Shown here piece after piece: positions 35,400 to 43,998 of a DNA stretch of 59,402 nt. Numbering within the stretch: the first letter of the stretch is position 1; each line of letters begins with the position of its first letter. The position numbers and the translations under genes are program-made. Under the pieces are notes generated by a model, which saw only the letters and a program-made list of their open reading frames with translations, did no database searches and was not told the DNA's origin. Origin of the DNA: JBGTIS01 sp041745535. GTDB taxonomy: Bacteria; Bacteroidota; Bacteroidia; Cytophagales; Cyclobacteriaceae. The stretch spans positions 1 through 59,402 of the forward strand of contig JBGTIS010000178.1 of the NCBI GenBank assembly GCA_041745535.1, in the 5' to 3' direction.

Positions 35400-35786
35400 T
35401 TATTGCTTCAAAAACTTGAGAGATTCTTTATATCTGCCGTTACCATCACTACAATTATCACAACTTATGGTAAGCAAATAATAGCCTACGGGAAAATCCG
35501 CCACATCTACACGATAGACATTCTCTTCGTACTTTTCTGCTTGTGCGGTCATTACATTTCCCAAAATATTTCTTACTTCAATCACCGGGTTAACCAGATT
35601 AGCATCCAGCAAATCGAGTTGAACATAAATATAATTAATGGCAGGATTGGGATAAATTACAGATTCGGCTTTATTAGGTGCTTCATCAATACCAGCAATT
35701 ACCCCTTTAGTAGTTATTCCACCTGCATAAGCAGTTGAAAAAAGTAGGGAACAAAGTAGTAAAATTATTGTAAATATTGATTTCAT
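35400..35786 (-). CDS. Small exported protein consisting mostly of a T9SS sorting domain
   Basis: A 128-residue protein with a signal peptide (ending STAYAGG) and then only about 100 residues. The mature part is itself a type A sorting domain: the YPNPAINYIYVQL opening, EVRNILGNVM, the VYRVDVADFPVGYYLLTISC strand and a terminal LKFLKQ. No other domain precedes it. T9SS cargoes normally carry a large passenger, so this is either a very small surface protein or a truncated one. Convergent with the rhomboid gene. Confidence 0.85.
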   Translation of the reverse strand: MKSIFTIILLLCSLLFSTAYAGGITTKGVIAGIDEAPNKAESVIYPNPAINYIYVQLDLLDANLVNPVIEVRNILGNVMTAQAEKYEENVYRVDVADFPVGYYLLTISCDNCSDGNGRYKESLKFLKQ

Positions 35787-36032
35787 AAGCCAAAGTTGGT
35801 ATAAACTTTACATAATAAATTATACTAAAAAAAATGAAATAGGTTTTAATAAAATAGGTTTTTTATCGTCGCGCTTTTCTTTTAGTGGTTTTGAAATGAA
35901 AAAGCGTAACCTGTAATTGTAACTTTATTAAACCTAATGAATGATTTTCTATAATTTGAATTACAAAAAGAATACCATATAAAATATTAGTGACTGATTT
36001 CACGTTAGCTTGCCCATTTGAAATCAATCAGG

Positions 36033-37250
36033 TTATCGGTCTACTTCACCCAATACCAGATCAATAGAGCCTATAATGGCAATTAAATCAGCCACCATGG
36101 CCCCCTTTGAAATTTTAGCAATTACGGAAAGGTTTACAAACGATGGACTCCGGGCTTTACATCGTAACGGAATATCGCTTTTTCCATCGGCCCTGAAGAA
36201 GTATCCCAGTTCTCCCCTTGGGTTTTCGGCCCGCACATAAAAATCCTGCTTTACAGGCCTTATTTTCTTAGGAACCAACGCTCTGGGGTCAAATTCCCGG
36301 GTTCTTTTCAGGTTAGTCTGAAGCCGGTCCAGACATTGTTCAATAATTTTGACCGATTCGTCGCACTCCTTTACCCGTACATACGTTCTATCCCAACAAT
36401 CGCCCTGTATGCCCATATCGCCTTTTCCAACCGGAATATCGAACTCTAGTTCAGGATACACTGAGTATTCGTCTACTCTGCGCAAATCAAACTTTAGCCC
36501 CGAGGCCCTGAGCATAGGGCCTGATACACCGTAATTAATCGCCAAGGGCAGCGGCAACACCCCAACACGGGCAGTACGTTCTATAAATATCTTATTATTA
36601 ACTACTAAGTTTTGTAGCTCTAACAGCTTGGGTTTCAGATAATTAATGAATTCGCCGCAACGTTCTTCAAAGCCTACAGGCAAATCATAAAACAATCCGC
36701 CAATCCAGATGTAGTTGTATAACATTCTGGCGCCACAAGTCCATTCCAGCAATCGTAAAATATGCTCACGGTCGCGCATCATCCATAAAAATGGTGTAAA
36801 AGCACCAATGTCCATACCGTAGGTTCCGATAGCTACAAAATGTGAGGCCAACCGATTCAGTTCGCATACCAGTACCCTGATATATTCTACCCGTTGTGGT
36901 ATTTTATCCTCAATACCGAGCATTCGTTCCACACCCATTACAAAGGCATGTTCTGAGTTCATGGCTGCCAGGTAGTCCATGCGGTCTACATAAGGCAGGG
37001 TTTGGTTATAAGGCATTGATTCAGCGTGTTTTTCAAAACATCGGTGCAGATAGCCCAGGTGCGGCACCACATCAACGATAATCTCTCCATCGGTAACCAC
37101 TTCCAAGCGCAATACGCCATGGGTGGAAGGATGCTGCGGACCTATGTTGATGATCATTTCTTCCCTGCGCAGCTCTTCACTTTTGTACTTATTAGGCTCC
37201 GAATTATTTAAATGCCGATGATCGTACTGATATTGAATTGGGTTTGCCAT
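36033..37250 (-). CDS. nuoD: NADH-quinone oxidoreductase subunit D, isolated
   Basis: A 405-residue NuoD (49-kDa) subunit of complex I, which lines the quinone-reduction site together with NuoB. MIINIGPQHPSTHGVLRLEV is diagnostic and contains the conserved His-rich loop near the quinone; YVDRMDYLAAMNSEHAF and ENPRGELGYFF are also present. The frame is full-length and normal. Unusually, no other nuo gene is adjacent: the neighbours are a T9SS protein gene and a divergent LD-carboxypeptidase gene. Confidence 0.96.
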   Translation of the reverse strand: MANPIQYQYDHRHLNNSEPNKYKSEELRREEMIINIGPQHPSTHGVLRLEVVTDGEIIVDVVPHLGYLHRCFEKHAESMPYNQTLPYVDRMDYLAAMNSEHAFVMGVERMLGIEDKIPQRVEYIRVLVCELNRLASHFVAIGTYGMDIGAFTPFLWMMRDREHILRLLEWTCGARMLYNYIWIGGLFYDLPVGFEERCGEFINYLKPKLLELQNLVVNNKIFIERTARVGVLPLPLAINYGVSGPMLRASGLKFDLRRVDEYSVYPELEFDIPVGKGDMGIQGDCWDRTYVRVKECDESVKIIEQCLDRLQTNLKRTREFDPRALVPKKIRPVKQDFYVRAENPRGELGYFFRADGKSDIPLRCKARSPSFVNLSVIAKISKGAMVADLIAIIGSIDLVLGEVDR

Positions 37251-37344
37251 AAAATAATTTACGATTTATAAAAAATAAAAAACCCACTTCTGATTAACAG
37301 AAGCAGAAATTTAATTATTCTTTTTCCTTTCTCTATTATTTAAA

Positions 37345-37352
37345 TACATTTG
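37345..37352 (+). promoter_or_regulatory. Candidate -7 element of the LD-carboxypeptidase gene
   Basis: TACATTTG matches TAnnTTTG and lies 22 bases before the ATG. No TTG is found at the proper -33 distance. A 6-bp palindrome, CTTCTG-N5-CAGAAG (37287-37303), lies just upstream between this gene and nuoD. Confidence 0.3.
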
Positions 37353-37374
37353 TTTTCGCCATACCTAAAGGCTT

Positions 37375-38454
37375 ATGCAAAGAAGGAAATTTATTAGCCG
37401 ATTGACAACTGCTGCTTCCTTTCCGGTTTGGGCTGGCTCCTGGAGCAATCCATTTAGCAAAAACAGAAAAGAAACACCACTTATTAAGCCCAAAAGGCTT
37501 TCACCCGGCGATACCATTGGCTTGGTTACACCTGCCACTTACCTTACGGAAGAACAGCTTAGAAAATCGGTAAGCCAGTTTGAATCGTTCGGGTTTAAAG
37601 TGTATTACTCTCCTAACATGCTGGTAAGAAAAGGCTACCTGGCCGGTACCGACCAGCAACGGGCTGCTGATATTAATGCCATGTTTGCCGACGACCCTAT
37701 CGATGGTATCATCTGTGGGAGGGGGGGTTATGGTAGCGCCAGGATTTTGCCTTACCTGGATTATGACGTAATTAAGAGCAATCCTAAGGTTTTTATGGGC
37801 TATAGTGATATTACTGCCCTGTTATTCGGAATATTTCGTGAAACCGGACTGGTTTGTTTTCATGGCCCAATGGGAACCTCTGATTATAATGACTTCACTA
37901 CAGCACATTTTAAGAAAGTATTGATGGAACCAGAAAATCAGTACATTTTTAAAAATGATACCCCTGTTGAAAAAACTATTATAACCCCGCAGGCTCATGG
38001 TTTTGAGATTATTGAAGAAGAAGTTGCGCAAACTATTACACCTGGTAAAGCCGAAGGACCACTGGCAGGCGGAAACCTTTCGCTGATAGCAGCGCTTTCA
38101 GGCACCCGGTATGACCTTGGCTTTGCCAATAAAATAATTTTTATAGAAGATGTAGGAGAAGAACCCTACCGGATCGACCGCATGCTGACCCAATTGCTGG
38201 AAACTGAAGACAAGTTAAAATCAGCCGCCGGTATTGTGTTAGGCACTTTTAACGACTGTGAACCAAAAGAACCCGATCGTTCACTATCATTGTACGAAGT
38301 ATTGCACGATCGGCTGGCTAACTTAGGCATCCCGGTATTGTACGGACTGTCGTTTGGGCATATTGCCAGAAACCTAACCATCCCATTTGGCATACAGGCC
38401 CGCATGGATACAGAAACGCGATCTTTGACCTTATTGGAAAAAGCCGTCGAATAA
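37375..38454 (+). CDS. LD-carboxypeptidase (peptidase S66), Tat-type signal
   Basis: A 359-residue MccF/LdcA-family serine carboxypeptidase that removes the terminal D-Ala of peptidoglycan tetrapeptides. The start MQRRKFISRLTTAASF is a twin-arginine signal, so this member is exported folded. Family motifs: PGDTIGLVTPAT, GRGGYGSARILPYLDYD, VFMGYSDITALL with the nucleophile Ser, and FGHIARNLTIPFG with the catalytic His near the end. Divergent from nuoD. Confidence 0.92.
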   Translation: MQRRKFISRLTTAASFPVWAGSWSNPFSKNRKETPLIKPKRLSPGDTIGLVTPATYLTEEQLRKSVSQFESFGFKVYYSPNMLVRKGYLAGTDQQRAADINAMFADDPIDGIICGRGGYGSARILPYLDYDVIKSNPKVFMGYSDITALLFGIFRETGLVCFHGPMGTSDYNDFTTAHFKKVLMEPENQYIFKNDTPVEKTIITPQAHGFEIIEEEVAQTITPGKAEGPLAGGNLSLIAALSGTRYDLGFANKIIFIEDVGEEPYRIDRMLTQLLETEDKLKSAAGIVLGTFNDCEPKEPDRSLSLYEVLHDRLANLGIPVLYGLSFGHIARNLTIPFGIQARMDTETRSLTLLEKAVE

Positions 38455-38644
38455 AAATTAAAAAAGTATGTGTCTGTTTGGTTTTATATTATTACATAAA
38501 AAATTCGCGCTTTAAAAAAATACCGGATTTCCACAACTTTTTTTATTGCAGACTGTTTAATTTGCTTTCGGGCAAAGTTTAATATTTAATAAAAAGCTTC
38601 TAAGAAATTTATTGTGTTCACCTTCAAACAAATATTACTCATAA

Positions 38645-40105
38645 GTGAAAAGCTACAAGGACCTGATTGAACAGACCTTTGAGTTTCCTTCTAAGGAATT
38701 TAAGGTCAAAAGAAACGAATTGTTATTTCATGATGTGCCATTAATGGACATTATTAAGGAATACGGCACCCCCCTTAAAATCACCTACCTTCCTAAAATC
38801 AGCGAAAATATTCAACATGCCAAAAAGTTTTTCAAAAAGGCACTCGAAAAGTATAAATACAAAGGCAACTATCTGTATTGCTACTGCACAAAATCTTCGC
38901 ATTTCAACTTTGTGCTGGAAGAAACGCTGAAAACTGGCGCACACATCGAAACTTCATCTGCTTTTGATATTCAGATTGTGAGGTCGTTGCATGAGAAGAA
39001 AAAGTTGTCGAAAGATACCTTTGTGGTATGTAATGGGTTTAAGCGAGAGCTTTATACCGACTATATTATTGAGTTAATTAAAGACGGTTTTAAAAACTGT
39101 ATTCCCATTCTGGATAACATGAAGGAATTCAACGCATACGAAAACGCGTTGGACCAACCCTATCAGATTGGCATACGGGTAGCCTCCGATGAGGAACCTA
39201 ACTTTGCCTTTTATACATCCCGGTTAGGCATCCGTTATAGCGACATTGTTAATTTTTATAAAAACACGATCAAAGAAAGTCCGAATGCCAAGCTTAAAAT
39301 GCTTCATTTTTTTATCAATACCGGCATCAAGGACACCGCCTACTACTGGAGCGAGCTGAGTCGCTTTATGTATACCTATTGCGAAATAAAGAAAATTTGT
39401 CCGGAACTGGATACCGTTGATATCGGAGGCGGATTTCCCATTAAAACCTCCATGGCATTTGAATATGATTACCAGTATATGGTAGACCAGATTGTGGAAA
39501 ATATTCAATGGATATGCCAGAAAAACCATGTGCCACCGCCCAACATTATTACCGAGTTTGGTAGCTTTACAGTAGGTGAAAGCGGTGCCATTATTTATTC
39601 TATTCTGGACCATAAGCTCCAGAATGACAAGGAATTGTGGTACATGATTAATGGATCATTTATTACCCATATGCCCGATACCTGGGGACTGAATCAGAAA
39701 TATATTTTACTGGCGATTAACCATTGGAAAGAAAATTTCCATAAAGTAAATCTGGGTGGCCTCACCTGCGACAGTATGGATTACTACAATGCCGAAGCGC
39801 ATATTTCTGAAGTTTTCCTGCCCAAGGTAGAAGAAAATGAAGAACTCTATATCGGATTTTTCCATACAGGCGCCTATCAGGATTCTCTGGGTGGATATGG
39901 CGGTATTCAGCATTGCCTGATTCCGGCACCCAAACATGTAATTATCGATAAAAACAAAGATGGTAGTTTCGCGACCCACTTGTTCGCGCAGGAGCAAACG
40001 TACGAGTCTATGCTCCATATTCTGGGTTACAAACAAAAGGAAAAGGAATTTATACATGCTGGAAACAGCAACGGCAAAGTAATTCAACCAGCAGAAAACA
40101 AATAG
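38645..40105 (+). CDS. speA: Arginine decarboxylase (alanine-racemase fold, PLP)
   Basis: A 486-residue PLP enzyme of the speA/group IV type producing agmatine from arginine. The PLP Lys83 lies in YCYCTKSSHF; the barrel continues with TVDIGGGFP (phosphate loop) and ITEFGSFTVGESGA, and HTGAYQDSLGGYGG is the family C-terminal motif. It starts at GTG (38645); no ATG fits as well. It is shorter than E. coli SpeA and resembles Bacteroidota members. The following gene begins 4 bases after its stop, so the two are coupled. Confidence 0.88.
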   Translation: MKSYKDLIEQTFEFPSKEFKVKRNELLFHDVPLMDIIKEYGTPLKITYLPKISENIQHAKKFFKKALEKYKYKGNYLYCYCTKSSHFNFVLEETLKTGAHIETSSAFDIQIVRSLHEKKKLSKDTFVVCNGFKRELYTDYIIELIKDGFKNCIPILDNMKEFNAYENALDQPYQIGIRVASDEEPNFAFYTSRLGIRYSDIVNFYKNTIKESPNAKLKMLHFFINTGIKDTAYYWSELSRFMYTYCEIKKICPELDTVDIGGGFPIKTSMAFEYDYQYMVDQIVENIQWICQKNHVPPPNIITEFGSFTVGESGAIIYSILDHKLQNDKELWYMINGSFITHMPDTWGLNQKYILLAINHWKENFHKVNLGGLTCDSMDYYNAEAHISEVFLPKVEENEELYIGFFHTGAYQDSLGGYGGIQHCLIPAPKHVIIDKNKDGSFATHLFAQEQTYESMLHILGYKQKEKEFIHAGNSNGKVIQPAENK

Positions 40106-40109
40106 AAAA

Positions 40110-41084
40110 ATGGAAAAAGGCCCTATCTCTCAATTCATCGATCACCATTTTCTGCATTTTAATGCTGCTGCTTTAGTAGATGCCGCAGAAGGTTATACCA
40201 AACATTTACAGGAAGGCGGCAAAATGATGATTACCCTGGCAGGTGCCATGAGTACCGCCGAACTGGGTAAATCACTGGCAGAAATGATCCGGCAGGACAA
40301 AGTACAAATTATTACCTGTACCGGCGCTAATCTGGAAGAAGATATATTTAATCTGGTGGCACATACCCATTACAAAAGAATTTCTAATTACCGCGACCTT
40401 ACGCCCGAGCAGGAATGGGACTTGTTGCAGCACCATTATAACCGCGTAACCGATACCTGTATTCCGGAAGAAGAAGCGATCCGAAGAATTGAGCACAGCA
40501 TTTTAAAGCTATGGACCAAAGCGCATCAGGAAGGTAAAAAGTATTTTCCGCATGAATATATGTATCAGCTCATTCGCAGTGGCGAATTGGAACAATACTA
40601 TGAAATTGATCCGAAAAATTCGTGGCTACTGGCTGCCTGCGAAAAAAATCTACCTATTATAGTTCCGGGCTGGGAAGATTCCACACTGGGAAATATTCTG
40701 GCGTCGCATTGTATTACAGGCGAAATTACGACCAATATTCTGCGAGTAGGCATTGAATACATGGTGATGCTGGCCGACTGGTATACTGAAAACGCCATTG
40801 GAAAAGGTATTGGATTTTTTCAGATTGGCGGTGGTATTGCCGGCGATTTCCCTATTTGCGTGGTGCCCATGTTGCATCAGGACCTGGGAAGAAAAAACAT
40901 TCCTTTCTGGAGCTATTTCTGCCAGATTTCTGATTCTACTACCAGTTATGGTTCTTATTCAGGCGCAGTGCCTAACGAGAAAATAACCTGGGGAAAACTG
41001 GATGCCCAGGGGCCTAAATTTATTATTGAGTCGGATGCCAGTATTGTAGCTCCTTTGATTTTTGCTAAAATTTTGGGTTGGTAA
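40110..41084 (+). CDS. Deoxyhypusine-synthase-like protein
   Basis: A 324-residue protein of the deoxyhypusine synthase superfamily. TLAGAMSTAELGK, ITCTGANLEEDIF and the NAD-site segments are as in the eukaryotic enzyme, and the catalytic Lys296 sits in ITWGKLDA (human Lys329 in VSWGK). In eukaryotes the enzyme moves the aminobutyl group of spermidine onto eIF5A. Bacteria have no eIF5A, so the acceptor must differ: a small molecule (homospermidine-type reaction) or another protein. The coupling to arginine decarboxylase supports a polyamine role. No hydroxylase is nearby. Substrate and product unknown. Confidence 0.9.
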   Translation: MEKGPISQFIDHHFLHFNAAALVDAAEGYTKHLQEGGKMMITLAGAMSTAELGKSLAEMIRQDKVQIITCTGANLEEDIFNLVAHTHYKRISNYRDLTPEQEWDLLQHHYNRVTDTCIPEEEAIRRIEHSILKLWTKAHQEGKKYFPHEYMYQLIRSGELEQYYEIDPKNSWLLAACEKNLPIIVPGWEDSTLGNILASHCITGEITTNILRVGIEYMVMLADWYTENAIGKGIGFFQIGGGIAGDFPICVVPMLHQDLGRKNIPFWSYFCQISDSTTSYGSYSGAVPNEKITWGKLDAQGPKFIIESDASIVAPLIFAKILGW

Positions 41085-41111
41085 ACGCCGTCTCAACTAT
41101 TCAAAAATCTG

Positions 41112-41150
41112 ACTCAGAAGTAAATTTAAAAAATCGCTTCTGAGTTTTTT
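41112..41150 (+). terminator. Terminator of the speA/deoxyhypusine-synthase-like unit
   Basis: ACTCAGAAG (41112-41120) pairs perfectly with CTTCTGAGT (41137-41145), then a T run, 28 bases after the stop. Confidence 0.75.
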
Positions 41151-41306
41151 GTTGTTGAGGTATTTTACGAATAAAAATTCTAAAAAGCTGATCTTATCCT
41201 CTGTTTTGGGAACATATCTTCCTTATTTCTTGGAAGTTAGCTATATCGTGTGTGAACCAATAACAAATCCATTCATATTCAGGTTATTAGCGGTGTGATC
41301 TGAGTA

Positions 41307-42179
41307 TTGTTAAATGATGGGGTACAGCGCTCGCCCAAAACAAATCGTCCGGATCATACAAGTCGCAAGAACTTCTATATAATTAATTTAACATTGGGAG
41401 TAAAAAAAGAAGAAAGCAACCAACCTGGCCTGATACAAAAATGGTTAATTAAACTGGCCGAAATGGCTGGTTTTACCTACAGGGTACTGAAAGAAATGGT
41501 TACGCCGCCGTATGAGGTAAAAGAAATTCTGAAGCAGAGTTACCAGATTGGATATAGTACCCTTATTCTTGTAGGATTTACCTCCTTTATAGCAGGAATT
41601 GTATTTACCCGGCAGTCGCGGCCCTCGCTGATAGATTTTGGTGCTGAAAGTTTACTGCCTTCGCTGGTGGCGGTTTCTATTATCCGGGGATTAGGACCTC
41701 TGTTTGCCGCGCTGATTTTTGCCGGAAAAATCGCTTCCAACATCGCCGCCGAACTGAGTTCGATGAATGTAACCGAGCAGATTGACGCCATGAAAGTTTC
41801 CGGTACCAATCCCTTTCGTTTTTTGGTAATTACCAGAGTTACGGCTTCTACACTAATGTTACCTATATTGGTTATTTTTGCCGATGCGGTTTCTATTTTC
41901 GGTTCTTTTCTGAATACTTATTTTAACTCCCAAACCTCGGCTGTGCTGTATTACCGCCAGGCCTTCGATTCTATTTCGTATCTTGATATTCTTACATCTA
42001 TTGTCAAACCCATATTCTTTGGATTTGCAGTGGGCATTATCAGCACCTATTGTGGTTATTATTCCGAAAGAGCTACGGTAGGTGTAGGTAAAGCGGCCAA
42101 TACTGCAGTGGTTACTTCTATGGTTTTTATTTTTATTATCGATTTTATCGCACTTCAGTTTATTGAACCTTTCCGATAA
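41307..42179 (+). CDS. mlaE: MlaE-type lipid ABC transporter permease
   Basis: A permease of the MlaE family, which with MlaF and MlaD moves phospholipids between the inner membrane and the envelope. The recognisable homology begins near GFTSFIAGIVFTRQSR and includes SIIRGLGPLFAALIFAGKIASNIAAELSSMNV, the MlaE signature. The start is uncertain: TTG at 41307 (290 residues), TTG at 41394 (260 residues) or the Met of MAGFTYRVL. The N-terminal 30 residues of the longest form are not homologous-looking. It precedes mlaF by 11 bases. Confidence 0.9.
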   Translation: MLNDGVQRSPKTNRPDHTSRKNFYIINLTLGVKKEESNQPGLIQKWLIKLAEMAGFTYRVLKEMVTPPYEVKEILKQSYQIGYSTLILVGFTSFIAGIVFTRQSRPSLIDFGAESLLPSLVAVSIIRGLGPLFAALIFAGKIASNIAAELSSMNVTEQIDAMKVSGTNPFRFLVITRVTASTLMLPILVIFADAVSIFGSFLNTYFNSQTSAVLYYRQAFDSISYLDILTSIVKPIFFGFAVGIISTYCGYYSERATVGVGKAANTAVVTSMVFIFIIDFIALQFIEPFR

Positions 42180-42190
42180 CCATAAACATC

Positions 42191-42955
42191 ATGAAAGAAC
42201 AACAAAGTGAATGTGTAATCTGTATTAATAATTTAAGCAAAAGCTTTGACGGAAGGCCTGTATTAAAAAAAATCAGTCTGAACCTGTACAAGGGTGAAAA
42301 TCTGGTGATTCTGGGGCGATCGGGTATTGGGAAATCGGTACTGATCAAATGCATAGTTAGCCTGATACAGCCTGACGAAGGCGAGATTATCGTATTGGGT
42401 AAAAATATTCCTGATCTGGATATAAAGGAACTGGACGAAATCAGAGGAAAAGTAGGATTCTCTTTTCAGGGAAGCGCCTTATACGATTCAATGACTGTGC
42501 GAGAAAACCTTGAATTTCCCCTGAAACGTAAGCTGGGTATTTATGATCAGAAAAAACTAGACGAAATGGTAAAAGATGCCCTGGAAGATGTGGGCCTATC
42601 GCACGCCATCGACCAGTTACCCTCCGAGCTTTCAGGAGGAATGCGGAAACGGATTGGCATAGCCCGCACCCTAATTCTGAAGCCCGAGATTATGCTGTAC
42701 GATGAACCTACCGCTGGCCTGGATCCCATTACTTCCAATGAAATTAATCAGCTGATGATCAGCATGCGGAAAAAATACGGTACCTCTTCCCTTATCATTA
42801 CCCACGACATCACCTGTGCGAAAACCATTGGGAACCGCATTATCTATATTCACGACGGACAGGCTTACCTCGAGGGCACCTTTGAAGAATTAGATCAGGC
42901 AGAAGATCCGATACTAAGAACTTTTTTCGATTATTATAAAATGTATTCTGAATGA
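42191..42955 (+). CDS. mlaF: MlaF-type lipid ABC transporter ATPase
   Basis: A 254-residue ATPase: Walker A GRSGIGKSV at residues 42-50, SFQGSALYDSMTVRENLEFPL, the signature LSGGMRKRIGIART (the Gly-Met-Arg form typical of MlaF), Walker B IMLYDEPTAGLDP and switch ITHD. The MlaF-specific pattern and its position between a permease and an MCE gene are consistent. Its end overlaps the next gene by 4 bases (ATGA). Confidence 0.95.
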   Translation: MKEQQSECVICINNLSKSFDGRPVLKKISLNLYKGENLVILGRSGIGKSVLIKCIVSLIQPDEGEIIVLGKNIPDLDIKELDEIRGKVGFSFQGSALYDSMTVRENLEFPLKRKLGIYDQKKLDEMVKDALEDVGLSHAIDQLPSELSGGMRKRIGIARTLILKPEIMLYDEPTAGLDPITSNEINQLMISMRKKYGTSSLIITHDITCAKTIGNRIIYIHDGQAYLEGTFEELDQAEDPILRTFFDYYKMYSE

Positions 42956-43944
42956 AAAGTCAGGAAATAAAACAAACTACCCAGGTGGGAATATTTGTGC
43001 TAGTAGGAATTATCCTGTTTGCCATAGCCGTATTTATGGTAGGAAAACAGGAAACCTTTTTCAGCAAAAATTTTGACCTCCAAACTCAGTTCAAAGATGT
43101 AAAAGGATTAACACAGGGAAATAATGTGTGGTTTGCCGGCGTAAAAATCGGTACGGTAAAAGAGGTTGATATCATCAGCGATACAGTGGTAACTGTGGTA
43201 ATGAGGATTAAAGAAAATCACCGTGAATTTATCAAAGAGAATTCAGTGGCTTCTATCGGAAGCGATGGCATTGTGGGCAATCCAATTATTGTAATAGAAC
43301 CGGGTTCAGGCAGCCAAATGGTAGAGAATAACGATGTGATAGCTTCTAAAACGTTACCGGGCACGCAGGATTTGATTAACCTGATGCAAACCTCCGGCAA
43401 CAATGTGGTAGATATTACCGAAAGCATTAAAAAACTAATGGCGGACCTGGACAGCGGACAAGGCACTATTGGCAAACTGTTAACCGATAACCAACTGGCG
43501 GCCGATGTGGAGCAAACGGTAAGCAATCTGCGATATACTGGAAGAAATACAGCCAACATTTCCCGTGAGCTTTCCGGAATGGTACAGCAAATGAAAAATG
43601 AAGATGGCGTGGTGAACACCCTGCTTACTGATACCACCTTTTCAAAGGTTTTTGACCAAACGCTGAGAAATGTGCAGGTATCAGGGGACAATACGGCAAA
43701 AGCTACCCGGGAATTAAACGATTTTATGCAGCAGATAAAAAGCGAGGAAAATACCCTGGGCGTGGTATTGCAGGACACCACATTTGCCAATCAGCTACAG
43801 GTAATGATGGAAAACCTGGAAGAGAGCAGTAAAAAGCTAAACGAAGACCTGGAAGCCGTTCAGCACAATTTTTTACTCAGAAGATATTTCAAGAAGAAGA
43901 AAAAGAAGGAAGAAAAAGAAGCAAAGGAGAAAAATGATTTATAA
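42952..43944 (+). CDS. mlaD: MCE-domain lipid-binding protein (MlaD-like)
   Basis: A 330-residue protein anchored by one N-terminal membrane helix (IFVLVGIILFAIAVFMVG). The MCE domain follows (about 38-120, FKDVKGLTQGNNVWFAGVKIGTVKEVD, then GIVGNPIIVIEPGS). Residues 150-310 form a long, partly coiled-coil region with repeating DTTF, NLRYTGRNTANI and similar units. The tail is a Lys/Glu run. It acts in the periplasm to carry lipid; the extended helical part could form a needle-like or tunnel structure. Confidence 0.9.
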   Translation: MKSQEIKQTTQVGIFVLVGIILFAIAVFMVGKQETFFSKNFDLQTQFKDVKGLTQGNNVWFAGVKIGTVKEVDIISDTVVTVVMRIKENHREFIKENSVASIGSDGIVGNPIIVIEPGSGSQMVENNDVIASKTLPGTQDLINLMQTSGNNVVDITESIKKLMADLDSGQGTIGKLLTDNQLAADVEQTVSNLRYTGRNTANISRELSGMVQQMKNEDGVVNTLLTDTTFSKVFDQTLRNVQVSGDNTAKATRELNDFMQQIKSEENTLGVVLQDTTFANQLQVMMENLEESSKKLNEDLEAVQHNFLLRRYFKKKKKKEEKEAKEKNDL

Positions 43945-43998
43945 CAAAGCAACACGTTTCTCCTGAAACTTTAATCCGAATATTAATAGTAAACTGAA

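Noticed and set aside
37287..37303. CTTCTG-N5-CAGAAG hairpin as a terminator
   Set aside because: It lies between divergent promoters, has a 6-bp stem and no T run on the right side; retained only as a remark at the LD-carboxypeptidase promoter.
40110..41084. Evidence for hypusine in a bacterial eIF5A
   Set aside because: No eIF5A homologue or hydroxylase is present in the window; the acceptor is unknown.
41307..41394. N-terminal extension of MlaE from TTG 41307 as certain
   Set aside because: The sequence does not resemble MlaE and an internal TTG or ATG may be the real start; kept as uncertain.
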